Below are positions 43,120-52,316 of a stretch of DNA of 64,000 nt, in pieces. A program made the position numbers and the translations under genes. Source of the stretch: Anaerolineaceae bacterium. Its GTDB lineage: Bacteria; Chloroflexota; Anaerolineae; Anaerolineales; Villigracilaceae. The notes beneath the pieces are model-generated. The model did not search any database. It had not been told where the DNA came from and was given only the letters and a program-made list of their open reading frames with translations. Position 1 is the first letter of the stretch. Every line of letters starts with the position of its first letter. The stretch covers positions 121,390 to 185,389 of the forward strand of contig WOUS01000006.1 in the NCBI GenBank assembly GCA_009772985.1. The letters run 5' to 3'.

Positions 43120-44568
43120 CTACGGGCACGGACTGACCGCCCCCGGGCCGAGGATGATCTCGACATCGGCGGCCGCGTTCGGGTCGAAGCGGATGCGCAC
43201 CTGGTTCGGGGCAACGTTCATCAACTGCATCAGGTATTTCAGCGTGTACGGCTTGCCGCTGTGGTCAATGAGGATGGTCGAGGCGGGCCACTCGGTCGGG
43301 TCGCCAACGTGGACGACGTTCATGCCCTGCCCGGTCAGGCACTCGCCGGTCTTGGCAGCCAGGCCGGTGACGCCCGCTGCGTTCAGTATCGAGACGCGCG
43401 CCCCTTCGGCCTGCATCAGCGCCACCGGCTCGCCCTGCGCCATTGGGGTGAGCATTTCGCCGGGCGTGAAGATCTGGTCGCGCAGTTCGCGGATTTTATC
43501 CGGGAGCGGGACGAGGATGTCCAGCCCGTCGGGGGATTTGGCAATCAGCACCATCGTGTAATCAATGCTGCCCTGTTGGATGTTTTCCTTCGGGATCTCC
43601 CGCGCCAGCAGTCCCAGCCGGAAGGCGTCGTCGAACGACATGGTGGTCTTGATGCCGGCGGAGAGTTCCTGGTAGAGGGTTGGCGCGTTGGCGGCAATGC
43701 CCGGCCAATAGGTGGGATTGATGACGCGCTCGCGGATGCCCATGATGACCTGCATCTGGCGCGCCGAACGGTCCACGTCGTTGCCCGAAGTGGAGCGGTT
43801 GCGCGCATAGGCCAGCGCCAGCCGTCCGTCCAGCGTGTAGCGCCCCGGCTGCAGGATGACGTGGTCGTAGCCGCCGCCGATGGGATCGAGTTCGATGGCC
43901 TCGGTCACTTCCACCTTGACGCCGCCGACGGCGTCAATGAACGCCTCGAAAGTGGCGAAATCCACCTGGGCATAATGCTGGATGGGAACGCCGATCACGT
44001 TCTCGACCGTCTTGCGCGCCAGTTCCCCGCCGCCGCCGGGCAGGTCATTGCCCTCGCCCAGCGAGTAGGCGGTGTTGATCTTGCCGTAGCCGAAGCCGGG
44101 GATGTTGACCCACAGGTCGCGCGGCACGGTCAGTATCCCGCCGGTCTTGCTGACCGGGTCAATCGTCAGCACGATCATCGTATCGGAGCGCGGCGCGCCC
44201 TCCCCGATTTCCCAGTCGCGGTAGTCGAGGCCGATGAGCAGCACGGTGACGCGGCTGGCGCCGTCCCAGGCGGGCGGCAGGTCCAGCGCCGGGGCCGAAG
44301 CCGACGGCGTGGAGAAGATGCCGGTGGCGGCGGGCGTTCCCTCCGTGCCCGGCTCGGGCGTGGACTGCGGCCCGGTGGCGGCCGGCGCGTTACATTTTTC
44401 CGGCGGCATGCCCGGCAGGTCGGAGGTCAGCCGCCAGCAGGCCGTAAAGTTTTGCAGGAAGAAGAACCCCCCGATTGCCAGCGTCAGTCCGACCGCGAGC
44501 AGGATGATCTGCCCGAGCCTGAGGCGCAGGAAGATGACAGGGTGTGCGTTGACTTTCTTTTCAGGCAT
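43120..44568 (-). CDS. LytR-CpsA-Psr (LCP) family protein
   Basis: The 482-residue protein has one N-terminal membrane helix (about 22-40), a Pro/Ala/Thr linker, then the LCP domain: RSDTMIVLTIDPVSKTGGILTVPRDLWVNIPGFGYGKINTAYSLG (about 128-172), with the Arg and Asp residues that bind the polyprenyl pyrophosphate, and LAYARNRSTSGNDVDRSARQMQVI. A LytR_C domain follows (VSILNAAGVTGLAAKTGECL). LCP enzymes attach glycopolymers to peptidoglycan. The ATG at 44568 gives the usual short cytoplasmic tail; a longer frame to 44622 is possible. Confidence 0.9.
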   Translation of the reverse strand: MPEKKVNAHPVIFLRLRLGQIILLAVGLTLAIGGFFFLQNFTACWRLTSDLPGMPPEKCNAPAATGPQSTPEPGTEGTPAATGIFSTPSASAPALDLPPAWDGASRVTVLLIGLDYRDWEIGEGAPRSDTMIVLTIDPVSKTGGILTVPRDLWVNIPGFGYGKINTAYSLGEGNDLPGGGGELARKTVENVIGVPIQHYAQVDFATFEAFIDAVGGVKVEVTEAIELDPIGGGYDHVILQPGRYTLDGRLALAYARNRSTSGNDVDRSARQMQVIMGIRERVINPTYWPGIAANAPTLYQELSAGIKTTMSFDDAFRLGLLAREIPKENIQQGSIDYTMVLIAKSPDGLDILVPLPDKIRELRDQIFTPGEMLTPMAQGEPVALMQAEGARVSILNAAGVTGLAAKTGECLTGQGMNVVHVGDPTEWPASTILIDHSGKPYTLKYLMQLMNVAPNQVRIRFDPNAAADVEIILGPGAVSPCP

Positions 44569-44700
44569 GTCTTTTTCCAATGGGAAGGCGGTTTTCCCAG
44601 GACCTCGCGCCGGCCGCGCCAAAATCGTTTGGCGGGAGCAGGTTGACGGCGCTGCCCTGCGACCGAAGGGAGTGTCGAAGGGTCCGGAAAGGAACGGGCG

Positions 44701-44922
44701 TTATTTCATCGGCGGAGGCGGGACGGGCAGGTCTTTCTCGGCCGTCGCCGTCCACTTGTCGCCCTCGTCAATCAGCATGACGGGGATCTCGTCCACGACC
44801 GGGTATTTGCGGCCGCAGTCCTGGCAGATGAGCCAGGCTTCCTTGTAGTATTTGAGCAGGCCCGGTTTTTCGCGCACGCAGGCCGGACAGCGCAGGATTT
44901 CGAGCAGGTCTTTGTTCAGCAT
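44701..44922 (-). CDS. Trm112-like zinc-ribbon protein
   Basis: The 73-residue protein has two CxxC pairs, LRCPACV near 11-14 and LICQDCGRKYPVVDEIPVML near 33-36, the pattern of the Trm112/YcaR family. Eukaryotic Trm112 activates methyltransferases; bacterial members are mostly uncharacterised. GGAGAAACC precedes the chosen ATG. The last residues are Pro-rich. Confidence 0.88.
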   Translation of the reverse strand: MLNKDLLEILRCPACVREKPGLLKYYKEAWLICQDCGRKYPVVDEIPVMLIDEGDKWTATAEKDLPVPPPPMK

Positions 44923-44943
44923 GGTTTCTCCAGTTTTGTTGTA

Positions 44944-45000
44944 GCGCAAAATGACATTTTGCGTTACTGCCTTCGGCGGCGCAAAATGACATTTTGCGCC
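44944..45000. repeat. Paired near-identical hairpins
   Basis: Two copies of GCGCAAAATGACATTTTGCG-like palindrome (44944-44964 and 44978-45000), separated by 13 bases, lie between the Trm112-like and VanW genes. They repeat the doublet layout seen at 11-48 and 9752-9798 with another core. Confidence 0.65.
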
Positions 45001-45038
45001 ACTTCCAACAGACGGCTATTTTACCACGCTCCGCCGCG

Positions 45039-46919
45039 TCAGCGCGGCTGGCACAGGCCGAGGTCCTTCGCCAGGCCGGCCCAGTTGTCGGTGCCGGGGC
45101 CGTATTCGCAGATGGCCTGCCAGGGCTGGTAGTGGGTGCGGAAGGTGTCGGTGAAGAACAGCGCGCCGCCGCGCGTCACCGTGCGCGTAACCGTGATGTC
45201 GGCGCCGTCGGCGGCCCAGTCAATCTGGTCAATCTCATCCTTGCCGAGGCTGGCGTTCATCTGGTAAAGCGGCGCGGGCGCGGGGACGACGTTCAGCGGG
45301 CCGGTGGTGGTCCAGTCCACGCTGCGGCCGTCGCTGGTGGAATAGAATTTCCAGGTGATGCGTTGGGCGCTTTTGTTGACGTACACTTCCATCAGCAGCC
45401 AGTAGGGCCGGTCATTGGTGAACTTGAAGTCCACCAGCGGGAAGTAGACGGTGGCGTCCAGCCCGGCCAGGTTGTTGTCGTAGCCGCTGACGGTCTGCTC
45501 GTAGTAGTAGACGCGGTAGGCGTGCGGCGTGCGCTCGACGATGGGGTAGCCGCCGAAGAAGGCGGTGCGGAACAGGGTGGTGCTCACCTGGCACACGCCG
45601 CCGCCGACGCCCGTGATGGTGCGCCCGTTGTAGATGATCAACGCCTCGGCATAGCCGTTCTCCAGGCTCACGTCGCCCAGCACGTCGCCCATCGAGAAGG
45701 TCTCGCCGGGGGCGATCAGCAATCCGTGGAACTGCGAACCGGCGATCTCGATGTTCTGCATACGCGCCGCGCCGGAGCCGCGGAAGTAGGTAATCTGGCT
45801 GGATACCAGTTCGGTGATGCCGAGCGAGGCGGCGGTGGCGTCGTCGCCCACGGCTGGCGGCTGGCTGGCGACCGTCAGCGGGACCGCATGATGACCGGCC
45901 AGCAGCGCCGACTGGATCGCGGCCAGCGTGGCGGCCACATCCAGGCTGCGGCCGGTCACCGCGTTGACTTTCAGGTCGAGTTGTTTGGTGTTGTCGTTGA
46001 AGATGAAGCGGGCGTTGGCGGGATCGCGGTCGAGTTGGGCGGCGATCTCGTTCAGCAGCGGCTGGAGCCCCCGCGGGTCGAGCGTGACCTGGAGCGATTC
46101 GCCGCTCCCCGCCGGGACGCGGACGATGGCCACCATGCCCGCCAGCGCCGAGGCATCCACGCTCCACGGGCCGGGGTCGCCGGGTTCCGGGTTGGGGATT
46201 GAGAGGGTCAGCGGGGCAGACAGGATGCCGCGCAGGGTTTCGGCCTGCGCCGAAGCGTCCAGCACAGCGGGGGTCTGTTCGCGAATGACCAGCGTCACCT
46301 CGCCGTCGCGGAAGGATTGGAGCGCCGCTTCGAGATTGGCGAGGCTGGCGTCGAGGTCGAGGGCGCGGCCGGTCTGCCCGGGGGCGTACACGATCTCGGT
46401 CCCGTTCAGGTGCAGGTCGGCCTCCACCACCGGTCGGTCAATTTGCGCGGCGAGGTTCTGCAGCCAGGCGTAGGCCACGCGCTGGTCCACGATGACGATC
46501 GGCGGCACGTCCACGCCGCTCTGCCAGGCGCGCGCCTGCCCGGCCAGGTTGCCAAACAGGCCGGAGCGGCGTCCCACCCCGTAGGCGTCCTGCACGCTCG
46601 CGCCGACGTCGAAGACCATGCCCAGTTCCGCCGGCGCCGCCACCCAGACCTGCTCCCCGTCACGGAAGACGATGCGCCCGGAGTAGGGATAGGTGAGGCG
46701 CTCGCTCAAAGCGGCCGCGGCGTCTTCGGGCGGCAGGCCCGACAGGTCCACGCCCGCCATATGCACGCCGGGGAGGATGCGCCCGGAGTAGGCAAGTTGG
46801 TAGGACACGGTCAGCGTGGCGACGGCCAGCAGGAACAGCACGATCCCGCCCAGCAGGGCGGCGGCTATCTGCGGGAGGATGTTCTGCCTGGATCGGAGGG
46901 GAAGCGTGGCGGTGGTCAT
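45039..46919 (-). CDS. VanW family protein with repeated peptidoglycan-binding-like domains
   Basis: The 626-residue protein has one N-terminal membrane helix (about 18-36), two repeats of a PG_binding_4-like domain (about 45-320) and a C-terminal VanW domain with SMGDVLGDVSLENGYAEA and GVGGGVCQVSTTLFRTAFFGGYPIVERTPHAY (about 395-475). VanW proteins are exported and linked to cell-wall processes, with no defined reaction. TATAAT lies 7 bases before the ATG and there is no ribosome site, so the mRNA may be leaderless. Confidence 0.9.
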   Translation of the reverse strand: MTTATLPLRSRQNILPQIAAALLGGIVLFLLAVATLTVSYQLAYSGRILPGVHMAGVDLSGLPPEDAAAALSERLTYPYSGRIVFRDGEQVWVAAPAELGMVFDVGASVQDAYGVGRRSGLFGNLAGQARAWQSGVDVPPIVIVDQRVAYAWLQNLAAQIDRPVVEADLHLNGTEIVYAPGQTGRALDLDASLANLEAALQSFRDGEVTLVIREQTPAVLDASAQAETLRGILSAPLTLSIPNPEPGDPGPWSVDASALAGMVAIVRVPAGSGESLQVTLDPRGLQPLLNEIAAQLDRDPANARFIFNDNTKQLDLKVNAVTGRSLDVAATLAAIQSALLAGHHAVPLTVASQPPAVGDDATAASLGITELVSSQITYFRGSGAARMQNIEIAGSQFHGLLIAPGETFSMGDVLGDVSLENGYAEALIIYNGRTITGVGGGVCQVSTTLFRTAFFGGYPIVERTPHAYRVYYYEQTVSGYDNNLAGLDATVYFPLVDFKFTNDRPYWLLMEVYVNKSAQRITWKFYSTSDGRSVDWTTTGPLNVVPAPAPLYQMNASLGKDEIDQIDWAADGADITVTRTVTRGGALFFTDTFRTHYQPWQAICEYGPGTDNWAGLAKDLGLCQPR

Positions 46920-46926
46920 TGGCGTG

Positions 46927-46932
46927 ATTATA
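46927..46932 (-). promoter_or_regulatory. Leaderless -10 box of the VanW gene
   Basis: TATAAT on the minus strand, 7 bases before the ATG. A -35 box is not evident. Confidence 0.5.
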
Positions 46933-46949
46933 ACGCTAGACGCCCCGGA

Positions 46950-47543
46950 TTATTTTTTGTTCCATTTTGTGAAGGGGATGAACATCGGCGTGACGGCGGC
47001 GTAATCCGCATAGGCCTGGCCAAACTCGCGGCGCAGTTTGCGCTCCTCGAAGATTGCCCCCACGATGACGTAGACCGTCAGCGCGGCGTTGATGGCCAGC
47101 GCGTTGACGGTCATCAGCGGCGTCAGCCAGATGAACGCGATCCCGGCTGTGTAGAGCGGATGGCGGACGCAGCGATAGAGTCCGCCCGTGACGAGCGCCC
47201 CGTCCCGCGCCTCCAGCGGACCGGCGGCCTGTCTCAGCCCGATGAACTCCCACGCGTCCGTCTGGCGGAATCCCGCTACCAGCGCCGCGGCGGAGAGCAG
47301 CATGCCGAGCGCCATCAGCCCCGACCACGGCAGCGGGACGAGGTACAGCGTGCGGTCCGGGGTGAGGGCGGCGATCATCAGCACGGGCAGGAAACTGACG
47401 CAGGAAAAGACGTTGTAGCCGAGGCGATAGAAACGCGCCGCCCGGTCGCCGAGCCAGCGGCGGGCCAGTTCTTTGGCTGTGTGGGAAGCAAGAAGGGAAT
47501 GGAGCAATCCCCAGAGCAGTACCGATAAGATGAGCCAGAGCAC
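46950..47543 (-). CDS. NnrU / isoprenylcysteine methyltransferase-like membrane protein
   Basis: The 197-residue protein has about five membrane helices and the C-terminal signature GGLYRCVRHPLYTAGIAFIWLTP (about 122-144) with EERKLRREFGQAYADYAAVTPMFIP. The RHPxY and EExxL...FGxxYxxY motifs bind SAM in the isoprenylcysteine carboxyl methyltransferase family and also occur in NnrU-like proteins. The substrate is probably a membrane-embedded thiol or isoprenoid, but this is inference. Confidence 0.85.
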   Translation of the reverse strand: MLWLILSVLLWGLLHSLLASHTAKELARRWLGDRAARFYRLGYNVFSCVSFLPVLMIAALTPDRTLYLVPLPWSGLMALGMLLSAAALVAGFRQTDAWEFIGLRQAAGPLEARDGALVTGGLYRCVRHPLYTAGIAFIWLTPLMTVNALAINAALTVYVIVGAIFEERKLRREFGQAYADYAAVTPMFIPFTKWNKK

Positions 47544-47562
47544 GTTTTCTCCTTATGTTGCT

Positions 47563-47587
47563 CGGCGGGGGTCTCAGACCCCCGCCG
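47563..47587. repeat. Perfect hairpin repeat
   Basis: CGGCGGGGGTC and GACCCCCGCCG with a 3-base loop, between the NnrU-like gene and the HerA-like gene. It begins 7 bases before the HerA stop side, so it may also help end that mRNA. Confidence 0.55.
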
Positions 47588-47593
47588 CACAAA

Positions 47594-50131
47594 TCACGCG
47601 CTAAACGCCGGGACCTCCACCGTCCCGCCAGCGGACTGGGCCAGGTAGACCGGCATCCAGGCCACGCCGAAGACCTGCACGTAGATGTCGGTCTTCTTCG
47701 GCAGGAGCGGTACCTGGGTGACATCGCTGGCGGCGTTCTCCCATTTGGCCCCGGCGCCGTCCAGCGCCTGCTGGCGGGACTCCTCCAGTTGGCGCATTTC
47801 CGCATCGTATTGGTTGAGCGCGGCGATGGATTCTTCCACGTCTTCCTTGGCCTGCTCGGTCATGCGGCGCTTGGTCAGCGAGGAGGACAGGCGGCGGGTG
47901 GATTTCCGTCCGCCAAAGACGCCCAGCACGTTCTCGGCGTGGGTGGCGAGTTCCTCCCCCTTGCGCTGGGAGAGTTCGGTTTCATCCATCCTGAGTTCGC
48001 GTTCCTCGCGGGAGATCTTGTCCTGCAAAGTCTTGATCTGCCGGTCAATGGCGGCGGTGGCTTTGGCGATCTCGTCCTCGCGCGCCTGGACGGCCGCGTC
48101 GGTGCAGGCTTTCATGAACTCGGTCTGACTTACATCTGGCGTGGCGAAGATGCCGAGCGCCTGGTTGGCGCGGATGGTAACCTTGCTCGTGCGGTAGATC
48201 CAGTCGGTGAAGTCGTGCTGGAGAGCGGCGAGCAGACGGGCGTCCGAGAGCGGCGCGTCGAGGGCGGCGAAGCGCGCCTGCGGGTCGGGGGCCGGGTCCA
48301 TCTGGCCCGCCTCCGGCAGGGCGGTGACGAAATCATCCCAGCGGACGACGCCGCGCGGGTCGGGTTCAGGCACCAGGGCGGATTTGACCATGTCGGTGTC
48401 CAGGTTGTATTTCCGGTCGAGGAAGCGCACCTGGGCGGAGGCGATGAGCGCCGGGCGGTAGAGGATGCCGCTCTGGACGGCGTCCCCGCTCTGTCCAGCG
48501 TCGGTCAGGGCGCGGACGAAGGACAGGTTCATCGGCAGGAAGAATTCGGCGATGCCGGCTGGGGCGGAGGGACGGGTTATGGAGGATTGTGGATTTTCGA
48601 TTGACGATTTACGATTTACGATTGGCGGCGCGGCCTCGACGGGAATGGCAGCAACTGCCGGGATGGGTTCGAAGCCTTCGGGCGCGGCGGGTGGTTCAGC
48701 CGGCGACTGTACACTGGATACTGTAGACTGGAAACTGGCTCCCACCAGTTTGTTCAACGCCGGGATCTGGGCGCGGGTCATCGGTCCGGCCAGGAAGTTC
48801 ATCGCCCATCTGGTCTGGAACAGGATGGGCTGTTTCTCGTGGACGTTGTGCATGATGAAGACGCGCTTGCCGAGGCCGGAGATCAGCCGGTCGAGCGCGG
48901 CCCGGTTCAGGGTCCCGGAGGCGGCGGATTCGAGTCCGTCCAGCAGGCGCTGTTTGTCCTGATCGGTCTGGAGTTTGCCGATGAACCACGTCCCGGCGTT
49001 GGAGAGGGCTTTGTAGTCCACGTCCACCGGGTTCTGGGTGGCGAGCAGCAGGCCGAGGCCGAAGGCGCGCGCCTGTTTCAACATGCGCAGGAGCGGCTGT
49101 TTCGAGGAGGGGTTGCGCGAGGGCGGCAGGTAGCCGAAGATCTCGTCCATGTAGAGCAGGGCGCGCAAGGACGTGGCGCCGGCCTGGGTGCGCATCCAGG
49201 TCTCGACCGCCGACAGGAGCAGCGTGACGAAGAACATGCGCTCCGAGTCGGCCAGGTGGGCGAGATAGAAGACCGAGTGGCGCGGGCGGCCGTCGGGGGC
49301 GTAGAGCAGCGAGGGGATGTCGAGCGGCTGGCCGATGCGCCACAGTTCGAAGGTGGGGGCGGCCAGGATGTTGTTGAGTTGCAGGGCCAGTTCCATGCGG
49401 TCCCTGGGCGGGAAGAATTTGTCCACCGGGAAGGCGCCAAGTTTTTCGAAGGGCGGGGTCTGGATCTGGAGGATGAGTTCGGTCAGGTCAAGGGATTTGC
49501 CCTGGCTCCAGGCGGACTGGAAGATGTTGGCGAGCAGGATGTGTTCGCGCGAGCGCAGGGGGTCAACGTCTTCGTAGCCGACCAGCCCGAGAATGGCGGT
49601 GACGGTGCTGGCGATGCGTTCGGTCAGGACCTCGCGGTTGGTCGCCCAGTCCAGGCCGGGCGCGGCCAGCGACGACAGGACGCTGACGGGGATGCCGGCG
49701 TCGGAGCCGGGGGTGTAGACGGCGAACTGCGCGGCGTTCTTGAGCGCCAGCATCCGCTCGCGGTCAATGCCCCACTCGGCCAGGCCGTTGCGCCAGGCCA
49801 GGGCGGCGTCGGTGGATGCCTGCTCGACCGACTTGCCGGCGCGGCGGGCAAGTTCCGGGTCCAGCCAGGGCTGGAAGTCCTGCGGGGCCAGGTCGGGGAA
49901 GTGCAGCAGCAGGTTGGTCAGGTCGCCCTTGGGATCGATCAGGATGGCGGGGATGCCTTGCAGGGCGGCTTCCTCCATCAGGGCGATGCACAGGCCGGTC
50001 TTGCCGGAGCCGGTCATACCCACCACCACGCCGTGCGTGGTCAGGTCGCCGGGGTCGTACTGGACCGGCTGGCCAGCGGCTTTCCCGCTGGCGGGGTCGT
50101 GGAGTTTGCCGAGGTAGAATTTGTCGGTCAT
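47594..50131 (-). CDS. HerA/FtsK-like DUF87 ATPase
   Basis: The 845-residue protein has Walker A GMTGSGKTGL at 38-47, ILIDPKGDLTNLL near 62-74, Walker B ALLYMDEIFGYLPP near 325-338 and a sensor-like LLLATQNPVDVDYKALSN. A variable linker (about 455-535) separates this from a C-terminal region with a long coiled coil (about 670-780) and a small terminal domain. HerA-type ATPases translocate DNA. No nuclease partner (NurA) or defence gene is adjacent. AGGAGCC precedes the ATG. The linker contains two in-frame repeat insertions. Confidence 0.82.
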   Translation of the reverse strand: MTDKFYLGKLHDPASGKAAGQPVQYDPGDLTTHGVVVGMTGSGKTGLCIALMEEAALQGIPAILIDPKGDLTNLLLHFPDLAPQDFQPWLDPELARRAGKSVEQASTDAALAWRNGLAEWGIDRERMLALKNAAQFAVYTPGSDAGIPVSVLSSLAAPGLDWATNREVLTERIASTVTAILGLVGYEDVDPLRSREHILLANIFQSAWSQGKSLDLTELILQIQTPPFEKLGAFPVDKFFPPRDRMELALQLNNILAAPTFELWRIGQPLDIPSLLYAPDGRPRHSVFYLAHLADSERMFFVTLLLSAVETWMRTQAGATSLRALLYMDEIFGYLPPSRNPSSKQPLLRMLKQARAFGLGLLLATQNPVDVDYKALSNAGTWFIGKLQTDQDKQRLLDGLESAASGTLNRAALDRLISGLGKRVFIMHNVHEKQPILFQTRWAMNFLAGPMTRAQIPALNKLVGASFQSTVSSVQSPAEPPAAPEGFEPIPAVAAIPVEAAPPIVNRKSSIENPQSSITRPSAPAGIAEFFLPMNLSFVRALTDAGQSGDAVQSGILYRPALIASAQVRFLDRKYNLDTDMVKSALVPEPDPRGVVRWDDFVTALPEAGQMDPAPDPQARFAALDAPLSDARLLAALQHDFTDWIYRTSKVTIRANQALGIFATPDVSQTEFMKACTDAAVQAREDEIAKATAAIDRQIKTLQDKISREERELRMDETELSQRKGEELATHAENVLGVFGGRKSTRRLSSSLTKRRMTEQAKEDVEESIAALNQYDAEMRQLEESRQQALDGAGAKWENAASDVTQVPLLPKKTDIYVQVFGVAWMPVYLAQSAGGTVEVPAFSA
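48584..48624. repeat. In-frame GATTTAC-type repeat inside the HerA-like gene
   Basis: Successive ATTTTCGATTG, ACGATTT, ACGATTT and ACGATTG units encode IVNRKSSIENPQSSI in the linker. This AT-rich tandem word differs sharply from the GC-rich gene around it. Confidence 0.6.
48705..48738. repeat. In-frame CTGTACACTGG-type repeat inside the HerA-like gene
   Basis: GACTGTACACTGG, ATACTGTAGACTGG and AAACTGG units encode FQSTVSSVQSP. It is a second simple repeat in the same linker, about 80 bases from the first. Confidence 0.5.
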
Positions 50132-50153
50132 GGGAGGCTCCTGTATATCCGTT

Positions 50154-50178
50154 GTGGCAGCAGTTGAACTGCTGCCAC
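50154..50178. repeat. Perfect hairpin repeat
   Basis: GTGGCAGCAGT and ACTGCTGCCAC with a 3-base loop, in the gap between the response regulator and the HerA-like gene. It could end the diterpenoid operon transcript, although no long U-run follows. Confidence 0.5.
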
Positions 50179-50250
50179 GTCAAATTGCATAGAACATTTG
50201 TCGCATCTAATTTACCCCAAGTCGGTCAAAAGTGCAACGGTAGGGGAGGG

Positions 50251-50622
50251 CTACGCGGCGGCGGGAGGTTTGTGCAGGCGCTGGGTCAGGTCGCGCAACT
50301 GGACGAACGAGATGGGTTTGATGAGGACGAAATCCGCTACGCTGCGGTATTCTTCTCCCAGCCGGGCGTCGGCGGTGGCGATGACCACCAGCGTGCGGGC
50401 GAAGCGTTCGTCGGACCGGATGCCGGTCAGCAGGTCCGCGCCGCTGACGTGGGGCAGGTGCATGTCGAGCAGGACGAGGTGCGGGGCGGTTTCAGACAGC
50501 CGCTGGCGGGCGGCCGCGCCGTCCAGCAGCCGTTCCACCTGGTAGCCGGCGGATTGCAGGGCTTCGGTAAAGATGGTGGAGAGGTCCTCGTCGTCTTCGA
50601 TGACAAAAGCCGTTTCGTTCAT
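50251..50622 (-). CDS. Response regulator receiver protein (single domain)
   Basis: The 123-residue protein is one receiver domain: acidic pair IEDDEDL near 8-14, phospho-acceptor Asp in HLVLLDMHLPHVSG near 48-61, Thr in VIATADA and Lys in LIKPISF near 103. All catalytic positions are present, unlike the two receivers at 30-33 kb. No output domain, so it acts through a partner, perhaps the kinase with which it overlaps by 4 bases. It is the last gene of the diterpenoid-type operon. Confidence 0.92.
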   Translation of the reverse strand: MNETAFVIEDDEDLSTIFTEALQSAGYQVERLLDGAAARQRLSETAPHLVLLDMHLPHVSGADLLTGIRSDERFARTLVVIATADARLGEEYRSVADFVLIKPISFVQLRDLTQRLHKPPAAA

Positions 50623-52313
50623 TTTGTGATCCTCCTTCGGGAGACAACCATCGGGAGCACAACCGTGAAGGCGCTGCCCTTTTCGAGTTGGCTGGAGACG
50701 TTCACTTCGCCGCCCATGAGGTTGGCGAGTTGTTTGACGATGGACAGCCCCAGCCCGAAGCCGCCGTGCTCGCGGCTGGTGGTGCTGTCCACCTGGTGGA
50801 AGGATTCGAAGACCAGCGCGATTTCATCTGCGGGGATGCCGATGCCCGTGTCGCGCACTTCCAGCGCCCAGCGTTTCTTGTCGCGCCGATAGGCCCGGAA
50901 ATGGACGGAGCCTGTCTTGGTGAACTTGATGGAGTTGTTAATGAGGTTGATCAGGATCTGCTGGAGGCGCGCCTGGTCGCCGGTGAGCCATTCGGGGAGT
51001 TCCGGGTCAAGGCCGCTGGTCAGCGCCAGGTCCTTGTCGGCGGCGATCTTGTCCATCACCCCGTGGACGTTGTCGAGGAGTTCGACGGGTTTGAATGGCC
51101 GGGCCATGATGGTCAATTTGCCGGCTTCCATCTGGGCCTGGTCGAGCAGGTCGCTGACGATGTCGAGCAGGCGGCGCGAGTTCGACATGATGCGTTCGGT
51201 TGTGCGCGCCTGTTTCTCGTTGATCGGGCCGTAGATGGTTTCTTTGAGCATCTCTGCATACCCGAGGATGGCGTTCAGCGGGGTGCGCAGTTCGTGCGAG
51301 ACCATTGCCAGGAAGGTGTTCTTCATCTTTTCAACTTCCGCCTCGCGAGTGAAGTCGCGGAAGACGGCCACCGTCCCCATGCGCGTCCCCTCGGTGTCGA
51401 AGACCTGCGAGGAACTGACGGACAGCGTCTTCCGTTCCCACAGGACCCGGTAACTGGTCAACTGCTGGCCGGTGCTGGAGAGCAGGCCGGCCAGGATGCC
51501 CCGGTTCCTGGAATCCAGGGCTTTGGAGCGGGTGAGTTCATCAATGGTCGTTCCGTGCACCTGTTCGAACGGCAATTCCAGCAGGCGGACGATGGCGGGA
51601 TTGATCTCGATGGCCTTGCCGTGGATATCGAACACGATCACACCGTCGGCAATGCTTTCCAGGATGGCCTTGCTGCGCCCGGCCTCGATGCGTTCACGGG
51701 AGAGGGCTTTGGCCAGTTCCTTTGTCCGTTCCTGGACAAGACGGTCGAGGTTGGCGTTGGTGGCGCGGAGTTCCTTGAGGGCATTTTGCAGGCCCTGGGC
51801 AGACAGCCACGAGACAAGCGCCAGTACAAAGAAACCCACCAGGGTCGGGTAGTTTGGCACAAAATTGCCGTTTATTCCCAGGACAACCACAATGGCGGAA
51901 CTGAGCGCCGCGAAAACAAAGCTGGATGCGGGACTTAGTAACAACGCCGCGGTTGCGATGGGGATGGCGAAAACGAACATCGAACTTCCATTGCCGACTT
52001 TGTCCGGCGTGTCGCTTGCCGCAAGGACCAGGTTGATGATGAGCAGGAACACCCAGGCAGCAGTTTTTGCTGACCACTTGCTCAAAAGGAAGATCAACCC
52101 GTTCATGACGATGAACGCGACACACCCATAGATCAGCAAAGCAACATCCTCCAGCTTACTAAAATTGAGCAGGATGGCTGTTGCGCTCAGGATGACCACA
52201 AGGAGGGCGAGCAGACTCATTCCCAGCATGAGCGTATGCAACAACTTGGTGCGTCGCGATTCGTCTGGATCATTTGGAGTCAGTTTCAGGAAATCAGTGA
52301 ATTTCTTTATCAT
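50619..52313 (-). CDS. Membrane sensor histidine kinase
   Basis: The 564-residue protein has about six N-terminal membrane helices (25-180), a coiled coil, a PAS domain (about 210-320), HisKA with MVSHELRTPLNAILGYAEML (phospho-His near 343) and HATPase_c with NLINNSIKFTKTGSV and DTGIGIPADEIALVFESFHQVD. The start ATG is 3 bases after the diterpene cyclase stop codon, so the kinase is cotranscribed with the biosynthetic genes. A membrane or lipid-state signal is a reasonable guess given the topology. Confidence 0.92.
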   Translation of the reverse strand: MIKKFTDFLKLTPNDPDESRRTKLLHTLMLGMSLLALLVVILSATAILLNFSKLEDVALLIYGCVAFIVMNGLIFLLSKWSAKTAAWVFLLIINLVLAASDTPDKVGNGSSMFVFAIPIATAALLLSPASSFVFAALSSAIVVVLGINGNFVPNYPTLVGFFVLALVSWLSAQGLQNALKELRATNANLDRLVQERTKELAKALSRERIEAGRSKAILESIADGVIVFDIHGKAIEINPAIVRLLELPFEQVHGTTIDELTRSKALDSRNRGILAGLLSSTGQQLTSYRVLWERKTLSVSSSQVFDTEGTRMGTVAVFRDFTREAEVEKMKNTFLAMVSHELRTPLNAILGYAEMLKETIYGPINEKQARTTERIMSNSRRLLDIVSDLLDQAQMEAGKLTIMARPFKPVELLDNVHGVMDKIAADKDLALTSGLDPELPEWLTGDQARLQQILINLINNSIKFTKTGSVHFRAYRRDKKRWALEVRDTGIGIPADEIALVFESFHQVDSTTSREHGGFGLGLSIVKQLANLMGGEVNVSSQLEKGSAFTVVLPMVVSRRRITK

Positions 52314-52316
52314 GGC

